A stretch of DNA of 33,878 bases from SIG78 sp045533055 (GTDB lineage: Bacteria; Verrucomicrobiota; Lentisphaeria; Victivallales; Victivallaceae). The stretch spans positions 1 to 33,878 of the forward strand of contig JAZSHD010000143.1 of NCBI GenBank assembly GCA_045533055.1, given 5' to 3'. Position numbers and translations under genes: made by a program. The notes under the pieces are model-generated. The model did no database searches. It was not told the DNA's origin and saw nothing but the letters and a program-made list of their open reading frames with translations. This document shows, in pieces, positions 16,825 through 25,035 of the stretch. The first letter of the stretch is position 1; each line of letters begins with the position of its first letter.

Positions 16825-17898
16825 ATGAGTGAGGATAATAATTCATTTTTGGTTCTGTTTTTGGGACCGGTAAAAGAATATTTGGAAAACGATGAGGTTT
16901 CTGAAATCATGATCAATGGACCTCATCAGGTATATGTGGAGTTTGGGGGAAAACTGCAAAAAACTCCGGCTGTGTTCCCCAGTGAACAGGCGTTGCGTGC
17001 TGCAGCTTCCAATATTGCAAAGTCCGTGGGACGTATGCTCAATGAGGATAATCCGCGGCTGGATGCCCGGTTGCCGGATGGTTCCCGTGTCCATGCCGTG
17101 ATTCCGCCTTTGTGCCGGTGCGGAACAGCTATTTCCATCAGGAAATTCAAAAAAGAAAAACTGAATGTCGAGAAACTGCTTGGTTTTGGCAGTTTGTCCC
17201 CTGATATGCATAAATTGATCAGAGCCATGGTTTCTCTTCATAAAAATGTAATTGTTTCCGGGGGAACATCTTCCGGTAAAACTTCGATTCTGAATGTTTT
17301 GAGCAGTTTCATTCAGGATACGGAACGGGTGATCGTGATGGAAGATGCTTCCGAATTGCAGTTGCAGCAGGAACATGTTCTTTATATGGAAACCCGCAAA
17401 GCAGATAAAAACGGCAATGGAGAGGTAACGATTCGTGATCTCTTACATTCTTCTTTGCGTTTGCGTCCTGACCGGGTCGTTGTCGGGGAAATCCGCGGTG
17501 GAGAAGCAATTGACTTGCTTCAGGCATTGAATACCGGACATGCCGGTTCAATGTCAACCATTCATGCAAACTCTCCGATCGATGCTTTGTCTCGATTGGA
17601 AACCTGTTCGCTTATGAGTGGATTGGATATTCCGCTGGCGGCGTTACGGTCTCAAGTCGCTTCGGCAATTGATGCAGTTGTTCACACCGGCCGTCTTTCT
17701 GATGGCACTCGTAAAATTCTGGCGATTTCAGAAGTTTTGCCTTTGAAAAACGGTGAATATCAGATGAATGATCTTGTACGATGGAAAACCAGAACTATTG
17801 ACAGTGAACGTCGGGTTATCGGAGAGTTTCAGTTGATCAATCCTCCAACTTTTGTGGAAGATGCGCAACTGGAAAACTTGGAATTACCTCAATACTAA
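16825..17898 (+). CDS. Third TadA/CpaF (VirB11-like) ATPase, without FHA domain
   Basis: A 357-residue secretion ATPase beginning directly in the CpaF core (EYLENDEVSEIMINGPHQVY). Walker A is GGTSSGKT at 146-153, the Walker B region VVVGEIRG at 218-225, and GHAGSMSTIHANSP at 238-251. It lacks the FHA domain, the linker and the helical domain carried by both other ATPases, and differs clearly from them in sequence (for example CRCGTAISIRKF). It sits after the double-FHA gene and 14 bases before the first pilin of cluster 2, with AAGGAG before its start. It could be a second motor, for example for retraction, belonging to either cluster. Its codon choice looks less AT-rich than the genes just upstream. 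Confidence 0.92.
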   Translation: MSEDNNSFLVLFLGPVKEYLENDEVSEIMINGPHQVYVEFGGKLQKTPAVFPSEQALRAAASNIAKSVGRMLNEDNPRLDARLPDGSRVHAVIPPLCRCGTAISIRKFKKEKLNVEKLLGFGSLSPDMHKLIRAMVSLHKNVIVSGGTSSGKTSILNVLSSFIQDTERVIVMEDASELQLQQEHVLYMETRKADKNGNGEVTIRDLLHSSLRLRPDRVVVGEIRGGEAIDLLQALNTGHAGSMSTIHANSPIDALSRLETCSLMSGLDIPLAALRSQVASAIDAVVHTGRLSDGTRKILAISEVLPLKNGEYQMNDLVRWKTRTIDSERRVIGEFQLINPPTFVEDAQLENLELPQY

Positions 17899-17912
17899 GG
17901 ATAAATACAGTG

Positions 17913-18125
17913 ATGAAACAAACTTTCAAACAATCAGAAAAGGGCTCCGTGATGTTGGAATACATCGTGGTTCTGGCGGCAATCTTTGGCTTGATGGCTG
18001 CGGCTGAATTTATGCTCTTTGGAAAGTTGTTTGATCCATTCGGAGAAAATGGAGATGCATTGCAAAAAGCGTTTGCGGACAACTACCGTATGGTGGTTGA
18101 AGTTATAGCATTGCCATTCCCATAA
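17913..18125 (+). CDS. Flp-like type IVb prepilin (short, cluster 2)
   Basis: A 70-residue prepilin: leader MKQTFKQSEKG, then SVMLEYIVVLAAIFGLMAA with Glu16 at +5, and a tail ending in PFP. It is the paralogue of the 85-residue protein at 262-519, sharing the PFP end, the position and the following genes. The ATG at 17913 is used; an upstream in-frame GTG at 17910 is less likely. AAGGA lies just after the preceding stop codon. Confidence 0.8.
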   Translation: MKQTFKQSEKGSVMLEYIVVLAAIFGLMAAAEFMLFGKLFDPFGENGDALQKAFADNYRMVVEVIALPFP

Positions 18126-18231
18126 CCAACATAGGAGGGCACAACCATTGGAAATATGAAGATTTTACCGTCAATTTATAAACAAAAGAACATGCAACAT
18201 TAACCCTTAAATAGGAAAGGAACAAAGAAAA
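18126..18231 (+). other. Intergenic leader of the cluster 2 pilin gene
   Basis: 106 bases between two pilin genes, the second widest gap inside the block. It holds an orphan AGGAGG-type sequence (18133-18138) with no suitably placed long ORF, and then A-rich sequence ending in AGGAAAGGAA before the pilin ATG. I see no terminator and no convincing promoter. A 15-codon frame (18156-18203) is present but unsupported. Confidence 0.5.
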
Positions 18232-18558
18232 ATGAAAAAAGCAATGTTCAAAAAGGTGGCAAATTCGTTTGCCGGTCGTATGCTCCGTCGTTTGATGGGC
18301 GAAGAAAAGGGCTCCGTGATGATCGAATACATCCTGGTTGCCTTGCTGATTGTTGTCGTAGGGGTTGTGGTATTCACAATGCTTGGCGGTGTACTCGGTG
18401 GCACAGGTGAAGCCGTTGCTCAAGGAATCACGGGCCAGGATAATGCAACTATCAAAACGACTGTTGATAATGTCGCATCCTATGCTGATACAAAAGCAGG
18501 AGAAAGTAAAACTCGTGTAGAAAATATGCATCGCGGTGCAGATAAAAAATCCTGGTGA
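18232..18558 (+). CDS. flp: Flp-like type IVb prepilin (cluster 2, likely main pilin)
   Basis: A 108-residue prepilin with a basic leader 1-27, GEEKG/SVMIEYILVALLIVV (Glu32 at +5), a Val-rich hydrophobic helix and a polar tail rich in Thr, Asp and Lys. Its leader length and processing site match the 100-residue cluster 1 pilin exactly. The strong purine-rich ribosome binding region (AGGAAAGGAA) before the ATG and the separate 106-base leader suit a highly expressed subunit. It is the best candidate for the main pilin of cluster 2. Confidence 0.86.
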   Translation: MKKAMFKKVANSFAGRMLRRLMGEEKGSVMIEYILVALLIVVVGVVVFTMLGGVLGGTGEAVAQGITGQDNATIKTTVDNVASYADTKAGESKTRVENMHRGADKKSW

Positions 18559-18564
18559 TATGGT

Positions 18565-19089
18565 ATGTCTTTCCCAATATTCTTCAGTGTAATTACAGTT
18601 TGGCTGATTATTTTGAGCTGGTATGACTGTTATTACCGTCGCTTGCCCAATGTTTTGACATTGGGCGGAGCTGCGGTGTTTCTGGCTGTACACATTTTTA
18701 ATAGCAGTATGGTCAGCAGCTTGCTGGGAGGATTATTGGGGGCTGCATTTTTACTGATCCCGTTCCTGATGCATGGCGCAGGAGCGGGTGATGTAAAAAT
18801 GTTTGGAGCAGTGGGAATTCTGACTGGGTTCCCGCTGGTCCTCTCTGCTATGTTCTGGTCAACTGTTTTCGGTTTGATCCTCGGCGTTATTATGGTTGTT
18901 GCCGGAAAAACCGATGCGGCAAGATTAAAACATTTGTGGCGGTGTTGTACTGATCGGCATTATGACCGGAAAGCAGGAAAGGAATCTTTGCCGGAAAAGC
19001 AGTCAGAAAAAGTAAGAATTCCATTCGGCGTGGCGATCGCTGCCGGATGCTGGGTTGCGGAGGTGCTGTATGTTTTATCCGCTCGCTGA
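18565..19089 (+). CDS. tadV: Prepilin peptidase, A24 family (TadV/CpaA-like, cluster 2)
   Basis: A 174-residue membrane aspartyl protease. The catalytic aspartates are Asp21 in SWYDCYYRRLPN and Asp76 in the GAGD motif (GAGAGDVKMFGAVG). It is a paralogue of 902-1462 with the same C-terminal KESLPEKQSEKVRIPFGVA element. It begins 6 bases after the pilin stop and overlaps the next gene by 20 bases. Having its own peptidase suggests that each cluster can process its own prepilins, although cross-processing is likely given the near-identical sites. Confidence 0.93.
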   Translation: MSFPIFFSVITVWLIILSWYDCYYRRLPNVLTLGGAAVFLAVHIFNSSMVSSLLGGLLGAAFLLIPFLMHGAGAGDVKMFGAVGILTGFPLVLSAMFWSTVFGLILGVIMVVAGKTDAARLKHLWRCCTDRHYDRKAGKESLPEKQSEKVRIPFGVAIAAGCWVAEVLYVLSAR

Positions 19090-19714
19090 ACTGAAAAAAG
19101 AACAAGGTTCTGTTATGCTTGAGGCGATTATCTGTTTGCCGTTTTTGTTCCTGCTGATCTTCCTGACGGCACAGTTGGCTCATATTTCATTTTGCCGTCA
19201 GGTCGTTCAATATGCGGCGGTTGCTGCTGGACGGGCAACGATTTCCTGTGCGGACAGTGAAGAAAAAGAAGCGGCTGAAGCGGCTGCACGCAGAATTTGT
19301 GCGTTGGTTTCCTATACCAACAATGGTGGTTCTCCATTAAACAGAGAATGGTTGAAAAATAGAGAAACAAATGTTCTTATCAGCGGAACCGGCGGGGCTG
19401 ATCCAGCCGGAGCTAATGATAAAATGGAAGAAGTAACTGTCAGCCAAACTGGAGTTGGCAGCAAAATTGTGACTGTGAAATTTAATGTGCCGATGATGTT
19501 TCCGATAGCCAATGATGTGCTTTCAGGAAGTTCGGTATTTTTGAAACATATTTGGAAAGTTGATAACTACAAAGAAGATACGGGGAAAACAAAATATAAA
19601 GATGGATTTTTTCCGCATATTCTTATAACCGGAAAGACAGCGGTTTTCAAACCGGCAAGCGTTGCAGCTCCTGCCGTTGATAATATAAATGATTATAAAA
19701 AATGGAATGACTGA
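19070..19714 (+). CDS. tadE: TadE-like pseudopilin (cluster 2)
   Basis: A 214-residue protein: leader MFYPLAELKKEQG, then SVMLEAIICLPFLFL (Glu18 at +5), a hydrophobic helix and an extracytoplasmic domain. The ATG at 19070 is chosen because GGAGGT at 19059-19064 is 5 bases upstream; an in-frame TTG at 19055 lies before that site. It is a paralogue of 1446-1985, but about 35 residues longer, with an extra polar segment around residues 85-120 (SGTGGADPAGANDKME). Confidence 0.88.
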   Translation: MFYPLAELKKEQGSVMLEAIICLPFLFLLIFLTAQLAHISFCRQVVQYAAVAAGRATISCADSEEKEAAEAAARRICALVSYTNNGGSPLNREWLKNRETNVLISGTGGADPAGANDKMEEVTVSQTGVGSKIVTVKFNVPMMFPIANDVLSGSSVFLKHIWKVDNYKEDTGKTKYKDGFFPHILITGKTAVFKPASVAAPAVDNINDYKKWND

Positions 19715-19715
19715 A

Positions 19716-21248
19716 ATGATCCGTTCAGCAAAAAACACGACAACGAAACTATTAGTTGAGGATTCCGGTATTGCAATGCCGATTTCTCTGCTGGTCTTTT
19801 TGTTCCTGACCTTTGTCTGTATGTCAGTTTTTGCTTTGGGTGAAGTGATCCGGGCGAGGACAGAATTGCAGTATAAAGTGGATAATGCTGCTTATGCTGC
19901 TGCGTTGGTTCAGGCGGATTCTCTCAGCCGTATTGCTGTTTTGAACCGGGCTTTGGCATGGACTTATGCCCAGACCAATAAACGGCAAATGGATTACATC
20001 GTCAATAGATGGCTTTCTGAAAGTTATGATGCATTTATAGAAGATGCAAACGAAGCTGAGATGAAGCATTCTGGCGGCTGTGCGTTGCATACGATGTCAC
20101 CGACAAGGAAAACGACAGCGGACCGTCATACTTCCGGATTTGAAATCAAAGATGCCATATATTATATGGTAACAAATGAAAATTATGCAAAGATCGTATT
20201 TGTATTGAATTCGGAAGGACGATCCGGGACTTTGCTGACACCATTGCATGGTTTGTTTACTCCAGGTTCGACGGAGGACGGTGCTAAAAATATTCATACA
20301 TTAAAAACGATATTGGATGGAGAATTTTCATACAACCATTATGAGGTTTTGGAAAAAGAGATTGCCGCAGGGAATAAAAATATGCAGATAATGCAGCAGC
20401 AGCTCACTGACATAAAGTCAAATTTGCATACACGAATCCAGCAGAGTGTTGATTCTTTTCTGCCTGGAAACAATAAAGTTCTTTATGGTGGAAAGTCTGA
20501 AAAATCCTCGTCCGGATTTTTAACAGAAATCAATGATGAGAGTGAAATTTTTACCCGGTATAAGCAACGATTTAATGTTGATTTAACTGAGACGTGGAGT
20601 GATCGTCCGTGGTGGGTTCCCGATGCGAAAGAAACTGGGTGTTTCCGGAAATTTGTTTCTACCGATTTGTTAAGTTTAAATTGGACCGGCTACGGCGTAA
20701 AGTGGGAATGTGAATCAGGACTGCATAATGCAGCTCTCATCTCTTCAGGAGAAAATACAGTTAATGCAGGGGTCTCTCCAAGTGTTCTTGGTGGAACTGA
20801 CTGGGGAAGCAACATGGAATCAGTTTTGTTGTTACCGTTTAAGATTGACAAAAGTTTTTTTGGAAAAGAAGGATCTATTGTTGTTGCTGCAAAAGCACCG
20901 ATTCCAGATCTTTTCGGCAATGTGTTTGGCAAAAACAAATTCTTGAATTTCCGTGTTGACGGTAATTTATGGGCTGTTTCAGCCGCAAGAGCCGGCTATC
21001 GGAATGGTGAAAAATATGAAAACAGCAAGTTTTTGAATGAAGAGCAGTGGAATCTTTTTGAGGATGATTGGGAGCCGATGTTTCTTCCGGTTGGCAGATG
21101 CTGGAAGTCTTGGGATGGCGAAAAGTTTACAGGAGATGATGCTTATAATGTGTTGCAGGAAGTTGCAAAAAAACTCGAAATTGATATTTCAGACTCGGAA
21201 TCGGGGGGGAAGCTGAATGAAAAAGTTAATTTGGATATGCTCCACTAA
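19716..21248 (+). CDS. Large TadG-like membrane-anchored pilus assembly protein (cluster 2)
   Basis: A 510-residue protein with one N-terminal helix after EDSG at 15-18, then DNAAYAAALVQADSLSRIAV and a tryptophan/methionine-rich block as in the 642-residue paralogue at 1993. The C-terminal blocks SIVVAAKAPIPD, AVSAARAGYRN and EQWNLFEDDWEPMFLPV are also shared. The middle differs and has no Ser/Glu-rich insert. The ATG at 19716 is chosen over 19689 and 19707: it is spaced 9 bases from GGA, and it puts the Gly at position 18 exactly as in the paralogue. Function inferred as for cluster 1. Confidence 0.75.
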   Translation: MIRSAKNTTTKLLVEDSGIAMPISLLVFLFLTFVCMSVFALGEVIRARTELQYKVDNAAYAAALVQADSLSRIAVLNRALAWTYAQTNKRQMDYIVNRWLSESYDAFIEDANEAEMKHSGGCALHTMSPTRKTTADRHTSGFEIKDAIYYMVTNENYAKIVFVLNSEGRSGTLLTPLHGLFTPGSTEDGAKNIHTLKTILDGEFSYNHYEVLEKEIAAGNKNMQIMQQQLTDIKSNLHTRIQQSVDSFLPGNNKVLYGGKSEKSSSGFLTEINDESEIFTRYKQRFNVDLTETWSDRPWWVPDAKETGCFRKFVSTDLLSLNWTGYGVKWECESGLHNAALISSGENTVNAGVSPSVLGGTDWGSNMESVLLLPFKIDKSFFGKEGSIVVAAKAPIPDLFGNVFGKNKFLNFRVDGNLWAVSAARAGYRNGEKYENSKFLNEEQWNLFEDDWEPMFLPVGRCWKSWDGEKFTGDDAYNVLQEVAKKLEIDISDSESGGKLNEKVNLDMLH

Positions 21249-21261
21249 TTGAGGAATGACA

Positions 21262-21918
21262 ATGCGGATGAGGGATCTATACAATGACAACAAGGGTTCG
21301 GTGATGTTGGAAACAATTCTGGTGTTACCGATGTACCTCGTGTTTATCACGGTGATTTTCTTTGCTGGGGAAGTGTCTTTGTATCGCAATTTACTTCTGC
21401 AAATGGATCAGCATGATCTTTGGGCTTGGGGTGCAAAAGTTCCATCGGAAGTCAATGTGGCAGAAGATTTCTTCGGGTCAATCGGAAAAAGAGATTTTAT
21501 GGGAGATTTTGAGATAACTGCAAAAGATAAAGATGAAACCGTTGTATCTTCCAATGGCTGGTGGAAGAAAAATGCTCTTAAAAACAATGCTGTGTTGAAA
21601 GTACCCGGTTGGATAAAATCCATTCGGGTCCTCAATGGACTTATGGGACAGAAATCTGATAAAGTATTTAATTACAGTAACGAGTTTGAATTACGGAAGA
21701 ATGATGAAAAACTTGTATTGTATTCACGCAATAACAATGATGACCGCACTAAAAACGGTGAAGATTTGTGCAAAGCAGTAAGCGACGGTCAGCCGGCATG
21801 GGTGACTATTGCAAATGAAAATTACGCGGGAAGTGATGAAGGACAGGAACTGTCCGGAAAATCAGTATCAGCTTATACTAGACAAACTTCTGTGTATGGC
21901 GTTTTTACGGGAGAATAA
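21262..21918 (+). CDS. Second TadE-like pseudopilin (cluster 2)
   Basis: A 218-residue protein: leader MRMRDLYNDNKG, then SVMLETILVLPMYLVFI (Glu17 at +5), a hydrophobic helix and a Lys/Asp-rich extracytoplasmic domain. The ATG at 21262 is preferred to 21256 because GAGG at 21251-21254 is only 1 base from 21256 and 7 from 21262. It is a paralogue of 6222-6866, and ends two bases before the next gene. Confidence 0.82.
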   Translation: MRMRDLYNDNKGSVMLETILVLPMYLVFITVIFFAGEVSLYRNLLLQMDQHDLWAWGAKVPSEVNVAEDFFGSIGKRDFMGDFEITAKDKDETVVSSNGWWKKNALKNNAVLKVPGWIKSIRVLNGLMGQKSDKVFNYSNEFELRKNDEKLVLYSRNNNDDRTKNGEDLCKAVSDGQPAWVTIANENYAGSDEGQELSGKSVSAYTRQTSVYGVFTGE

Positions 21919-21920
21919 TA

Positions 21921-22244
21921 ATGAATAAAAAAATTTTTTTCATATTTCTTTTTACTATACTTGCGTGCTTTGCCGCAACGGCAAAAGTGAGCAAAACTTG
22001 GGACATTTCCGGAGAGTTGCCGTACAGTTATGCCTATGCCAGAACTTGGGTCGGTGGAAAAATGCGGCAGGCTGGTTGGAAGTGTACCAAATCATTTACC
22101 AGTGGAAAGAAAAATGAAATAGAACACAGCATTTGGGAAAGAGGAAGCCGGAAGCTCCAAATGATGTTGTGGCGGATCGACAGCGATAAAACCGGGTATT
22201 CGCAGAGTAGTTTGACTAAAGAAAAAATAGAAAAAATATTATGA
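21921..22244 (+). CDS. Small exported protein of unknown function (cluster 2)
   Basis: A 107-residue protein with a signal peptide (MNKKIFFIFLFTILACFAATA). It is a distant paralogue of 6863-7267, sharing AGWKC, IWERGS and WRIDSDKTGYS elements. A Cys within ILACFAA could be read as a lipobox (L-A-C), but residue +1 would lie in the hydrophobic core and the cluster 1 paralogue has none, so lipidation is uncertain. GGAG lies 8 bases upstream of the ATG. It ends in an ATGA overlap with the kinase gene. Confidence 0.72.
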   Translation: MNKKIFFIFLFTILACFAATAKVSKTWDISGELPYSYAYARTWVGGKMRQAGWKCTKSFTSGKKNEIEHSIWERGSRKLQMMLWRIDSDKTGYSQSSLTKEKIEKIL

Positions 22245-24868
22245 CAGCAGATTCACAGAGAAGTTCAGTATCAGCGGGTTCTTCCGTTTCAACGACCAGT
22301 GCCCAACGGCGTATGGTTCGTTACATACTGCCTGCAAATGCAATGATTGGTCCATACAGGATCGAAAAAGCACTTGGACGCGGCGGTATGGGTGAAGTGT
22401 ATCTTGCCCGTCATGTGAAATTGAATATTTTCAGAGCTATAAAAATATTGCTTCCTTCTGTTGCGGAGAAAGATCATATTTACGCAGAACGCTTTATGAA
22501 TGAAGCACGTCTTGCGATTGATATGCGTCATCCTAATATTATTAACGTTATGGATGCCAATTATGACGATAAATACGGTATTTACTATATTGTTATGGAA
22601 TATGTGGATGGGGCATCAATCCGTAAAATCATCAAAGCTAAAGGACGCTTCGATGAACAATCTGCCTTAAAAATCGTCCTAAAAGTGGCCGAAGCACTTC
22701 TCGCTGCCGAAAAAATGAAGATAGTACATCGTGATATTAAACCAGACAACATCATGATGACCACCGATGGTGAAGTTAAACTTGCCGACTTGGGTATCGC
22801 AAAATCAAATTCCGGCAATGAAAATGTTGAGTTGACCAATCCTCAGATGATGCTCGGAACGATCGCTTATATTTCGCCGGAACAGGCTTCAGATGCTCAA
22901 TCGGTAGACAGTAGAGCAGATATTTATTCTCTTGGTGTAACTCTGTACGAAATGTTAGCGGCAGAGAAGCCGTATACCGGAACGCAAGTTGAGATATTGC
23001 AAAAGCTTTTCAATGCACCTGTCCCCAATATTCAGGCAAAAGTTCCCGCTGTCAGTACTCTTACGGCAAAACTTGTAAAAAAGATGATGGCAAAAGATAA
23101 GGCTGATCGTCCCCGGAATTTTGAAACCCTTTGCCGTTTGCTCAGCAAATTGATAGTGGATCAAAATCCGTCGAATCAGGAGTATTTGCAACAAGCACAG
23201 GAAATGGATGCTCAACAGCAAAAGATTCAGGAAGAAAAAAGACGTATTGAAGATGAACGCAGGCGTCTCTCTGAACAACAGAATTTGATTGAAGAAGCCA
23301 GAAAGAAAATCTCTTCTCACGATAGAAAATTTTCAGAGGAACGCAAAAAGGTTTCCGAAGAAAGAGAACGGCTTTCTGAAGAGCAAAATTTGATTGAAGA
23401 AGAAAAAAAGAGAATTTCTGATCATCAGAAACGATTTTCTGCTGAACGCAAGCGAATCGAAGAGGAACGCCGACGCATTGAAGATGAGCGCAGGCGTATG
23501 TCTGAACAACAGAAAAAGATTTCAGAAAAAGAACAGAAAATTTCTGCTGAAAGCTTGCGTTTGGCTGAAGAACGTCGCCAGAAGCGTAAGGCAAAGATCA
23601 AAGCAGCATTTTCTGCAATATATCGTGGTATTACCGGAAATATTGCAAAAAAAGTTTATAAATCATTCTTTATTCTTTGTATTATGGGAGGCTTGGGATT
23701 TTTAGGATTTTATCTTTACCAAACTGGTGTGATTACAAAATCAACCGTTAATGAAGCTATTGCCTGGGTAAAAAATCAATTGACTCCTGAAGAAATGAGA
23801 AAACCGGAGATTTCTGATGTTGATAACATAATTGTAGAACACGGAGTTTTGACTTTAGTACCCAAAGCTTCAGATAATGTTTTGGAGTGGTTAAAGAAAA
23901 ATAATACAGTAAAAATCAGTGGCGAAGGAATTGAGTCTGCTGAAATACATCTGCCGGGAAAGATATCCCTCGCTTCTGGAACATATAAGATAAACATTGA
24001 TATTCCCGGTTGCCAAAGAGTGGAAAAAGAGTTTATAATGGAAGATAATGGGACAAAATTAGACATACCGATTATCCCTCTGCAAGGAACAGTCGTTCTT
24101 TCGAGCAATAAGGACTTCGAGGTGTTTTATAATGGTAAATGGGTAAAGAATCCGAAAGAGTTGTTGCTCCCGGCTCTTATGTCATGTCATGTTTTTATTC
24201 GCTCTAAAGATTACAAATGGCGTATTGAGAAACTCATGTTATCTCCCGGTAAAACAGAAGAGGAATTTATTTCATTTCAGAAGAAAATTCCGAATTTTAA
24301 GGAATACCATACTGCTGAAATTAAAGAAGCAATTAACAAGTTTAATAAGCATAACTATGTTCGTTCTTTCAAGCTGTTCCGGCAGAATTCTGAAAAAAAT
24401 CCTGTGGCTGCATACTATCTGGGAAGAATGTACAAAGAAGGTAAATTACCTGATGATCAATGGCAGTCTTCCGTTAAAGCAAAGGAATATTTTTTGATCG
24501 CAGCTAAAAATGGGGTGGCAGAATCCTTTTATGAACTGGGGAAAATTTATCAGGAAGAAAATAATCGAGATGCTTTGAAAGTATACCAATATGGTGCAGA
24601 ACTGGGAAATAAAAAATGCTTTACTCAAATAGGGATTTGTTATGCCGAAGGTATTGGTATAGCCAAAAACGAATTCCTTGCAAGTCAATATTTTTTATTG
24701 ACGGCTACTGAAAATGATGCAGATTCTCAATTGGCTATGGGAAAAATTTGTGAAGCAGCAGGTTATTGGCAACAGGCAAAACGCTGGTATGAAAAAGCTA
24801 TGGCTAATGGCAATGCTGATGCTGAACGTTTTTTAGAACAGGTTAAAAGAACAATGGAGACATTATAA
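22241..24868 (+). CDS. Transmembrane Hanks-type Ser/Thr protein kinase with coiled coil and Sel1/TPR-like periplasmic repeats
   Basis: An 875-residue kinase. The catalytic domain spans about 39-305: Gly-rich loop GRGGMGEV (46-53), Lys68, HRDIKPDN (163-170), DLG in place of DFG (183-185), GTIAYISPEQ (206-215). All key residues are present, so it should be active. Residues about 315-450 form a long Glu/Arg/Lys-rich coiled coil with repeated EERRRIEDERRRMSEQQ-like units. A membrane helix lies at about 474-495. The periplasmic part has a PEGA-like beta region (about 570-680) and Sel1/TPR-like repeats (about 690-870; AYYLGRMYKEG, SFYELGKIY, IGICYAEGIG). The start overlaps the previous stop. Cluster 1 has no kinase at this place. 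Likely substrates are the threonines of FHA-associated proteins encoded nearby (inference). Confidence 0.95.
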   Translation: MTADSQRSSVSAGSSVSTTSAQRRMVRYILPANAMIGPYRIEKALGRGGMGEVYLARHVKLNIFRAIKILLPSVAEKDHIYAERFMNEARLAIDMRHPNIINVMDANYDDKYGIYYIVMEYVDGASIRKIIKAKGRFDEQSALKIVLKVAEALLAAEKMKIVHRDIKPDNIMMTTDGEVKLADLGIAKSNSGNENVELTNPQMMLGTIAYISPEQASDAQSVDSRADIYSLGVTLYEMLAAEKPYTGTQVEILQKLFNAPVPNIQAKVPAVSTLTAKLVKKMMAKDKADRPRNFETLCRLLSKLIVDQNPSNQEYLQQAQEMDAQQQKIQEEKRRIEDERRRLSEQQNLIEEARKKISSHDRKFSEERKKVSEERERLSEEQNLIEEEKKRISDHQKRFSAERKRIEEERRRIEDERRRMSEQQKKISEKEQKISAESLRLAEERRQKRKAKIKAAFSAIYRGITGNIAKKVYKSFFILCIMGGLGFLGFYLYQTGVITKSTVNEAIAWVKNQLTPEEMRKPEISDVDNIIVEHGVLTLVPKASDNVLEWLKKNNTVKISGEGIESAEIHLPGKISLASGTYKINIDIPGCQRVEKEFIMEDNGTKLDIPIIPLQGTVVLSSNKDFEVFYNGKWVKNPKELLLPALMSCHVFIRSKDYKWRIEKLMLSPGKTEEEFISFQKKIPNFKEYHTAEIKEAINKFNKHNYVRSFKLFRQNSEKNPVAAYYLGRMYKEGKLPDDQWQSSVKAKEYFLIAAKNGVAESFYELGKIYQEENNRDALKVYQYGAELGNKKCFTQIGICYAEGIGIAKNEFLASQYFLLTATENDADSQLAMGKICEAAGYWQQAKRWYEKAMANGNADAERFLEQVKRTMETL

Positions 24869-24869
24869 A

Positions 24870-25034
24870 ATGAAATCAACACCCAACATTAACAAAATAA
24901 CAAGGAGGTATGATCTGCAGAAAAGTACGAACACACCACCCTATTTCCGGTGGGGGATATCCGGAAAAGTTGTTGTTTCCCATGTGAAACATGCCGAAAA
25001 CACAGAAAAAACTCTTTCAGGAGCAATGTGTTGA
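24870..25034 (+). CDS. Possible small gene (54 codons) filling the kinase-rcpC gap
   Basis: An open frame from ATG at 24870, one base after the kinase stop, to TGA at 25032-25034, one base before the rcpC ATG. It encodes a 54-residue basic, soluble-looking peptide (begins MKSTPNINKITRRYD, ends LSGAMC). GGAG at 24855-24858 is 11 bases upstream, which is acceptable. The exact fit to the gap supports it. Against it, the gap also holds an unused AAGGAGG (24902-24908) and small inverted repeats (CCACC/GGTGG at 24936-24954), no family is recognisable and no equivalent exists in cluster 1. The stretch may instead be a non-coding leader for rcpC. Confidence 0.35.
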   Translation: MKSTPNINKITRRYDLQKSTNTPPYFRWGISGKVVVSHVKHAENTEKTLSGAMC

Positions 25035-25035
25035 A

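Noticed and set aside
16843..17376. 177-codon minus-strand frame
   Set aside because: It is antisense to the ATPase core containing Walker A; no ribosome binding site or recognisable domain.
18156..18203. 15-codon frame in the gap between cluster 2 pilins
   Set aside because: Too short to judge, with the AGGAGG-type site too far upstream; noted only as a possible leader peptide.
18103..18693. 196-codon minus-strand frame over pilin and peptidase genes
   Set aside because: It overlaps a clear prepilin and the start of a peptidase with catalytic motifs on the + strand. The minus frame is His/Cys-rich without any domain.
24936..24964. Inverted repeats CCACC/GGTGG and CCGG/CCGG as a terminator after the kinase gene
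   Set aside because: Short stems with no following T run; not enough for an intrinsic terminator.
24991..25035. Longer N terminus for the cluster 2 RcpC from ATG 24991
   Set aside because: It would add 15 charged residues before the membrane helix, has no ribosome binding site, and does not align with the cluster 1 RcpC, which starts directly at the helix.
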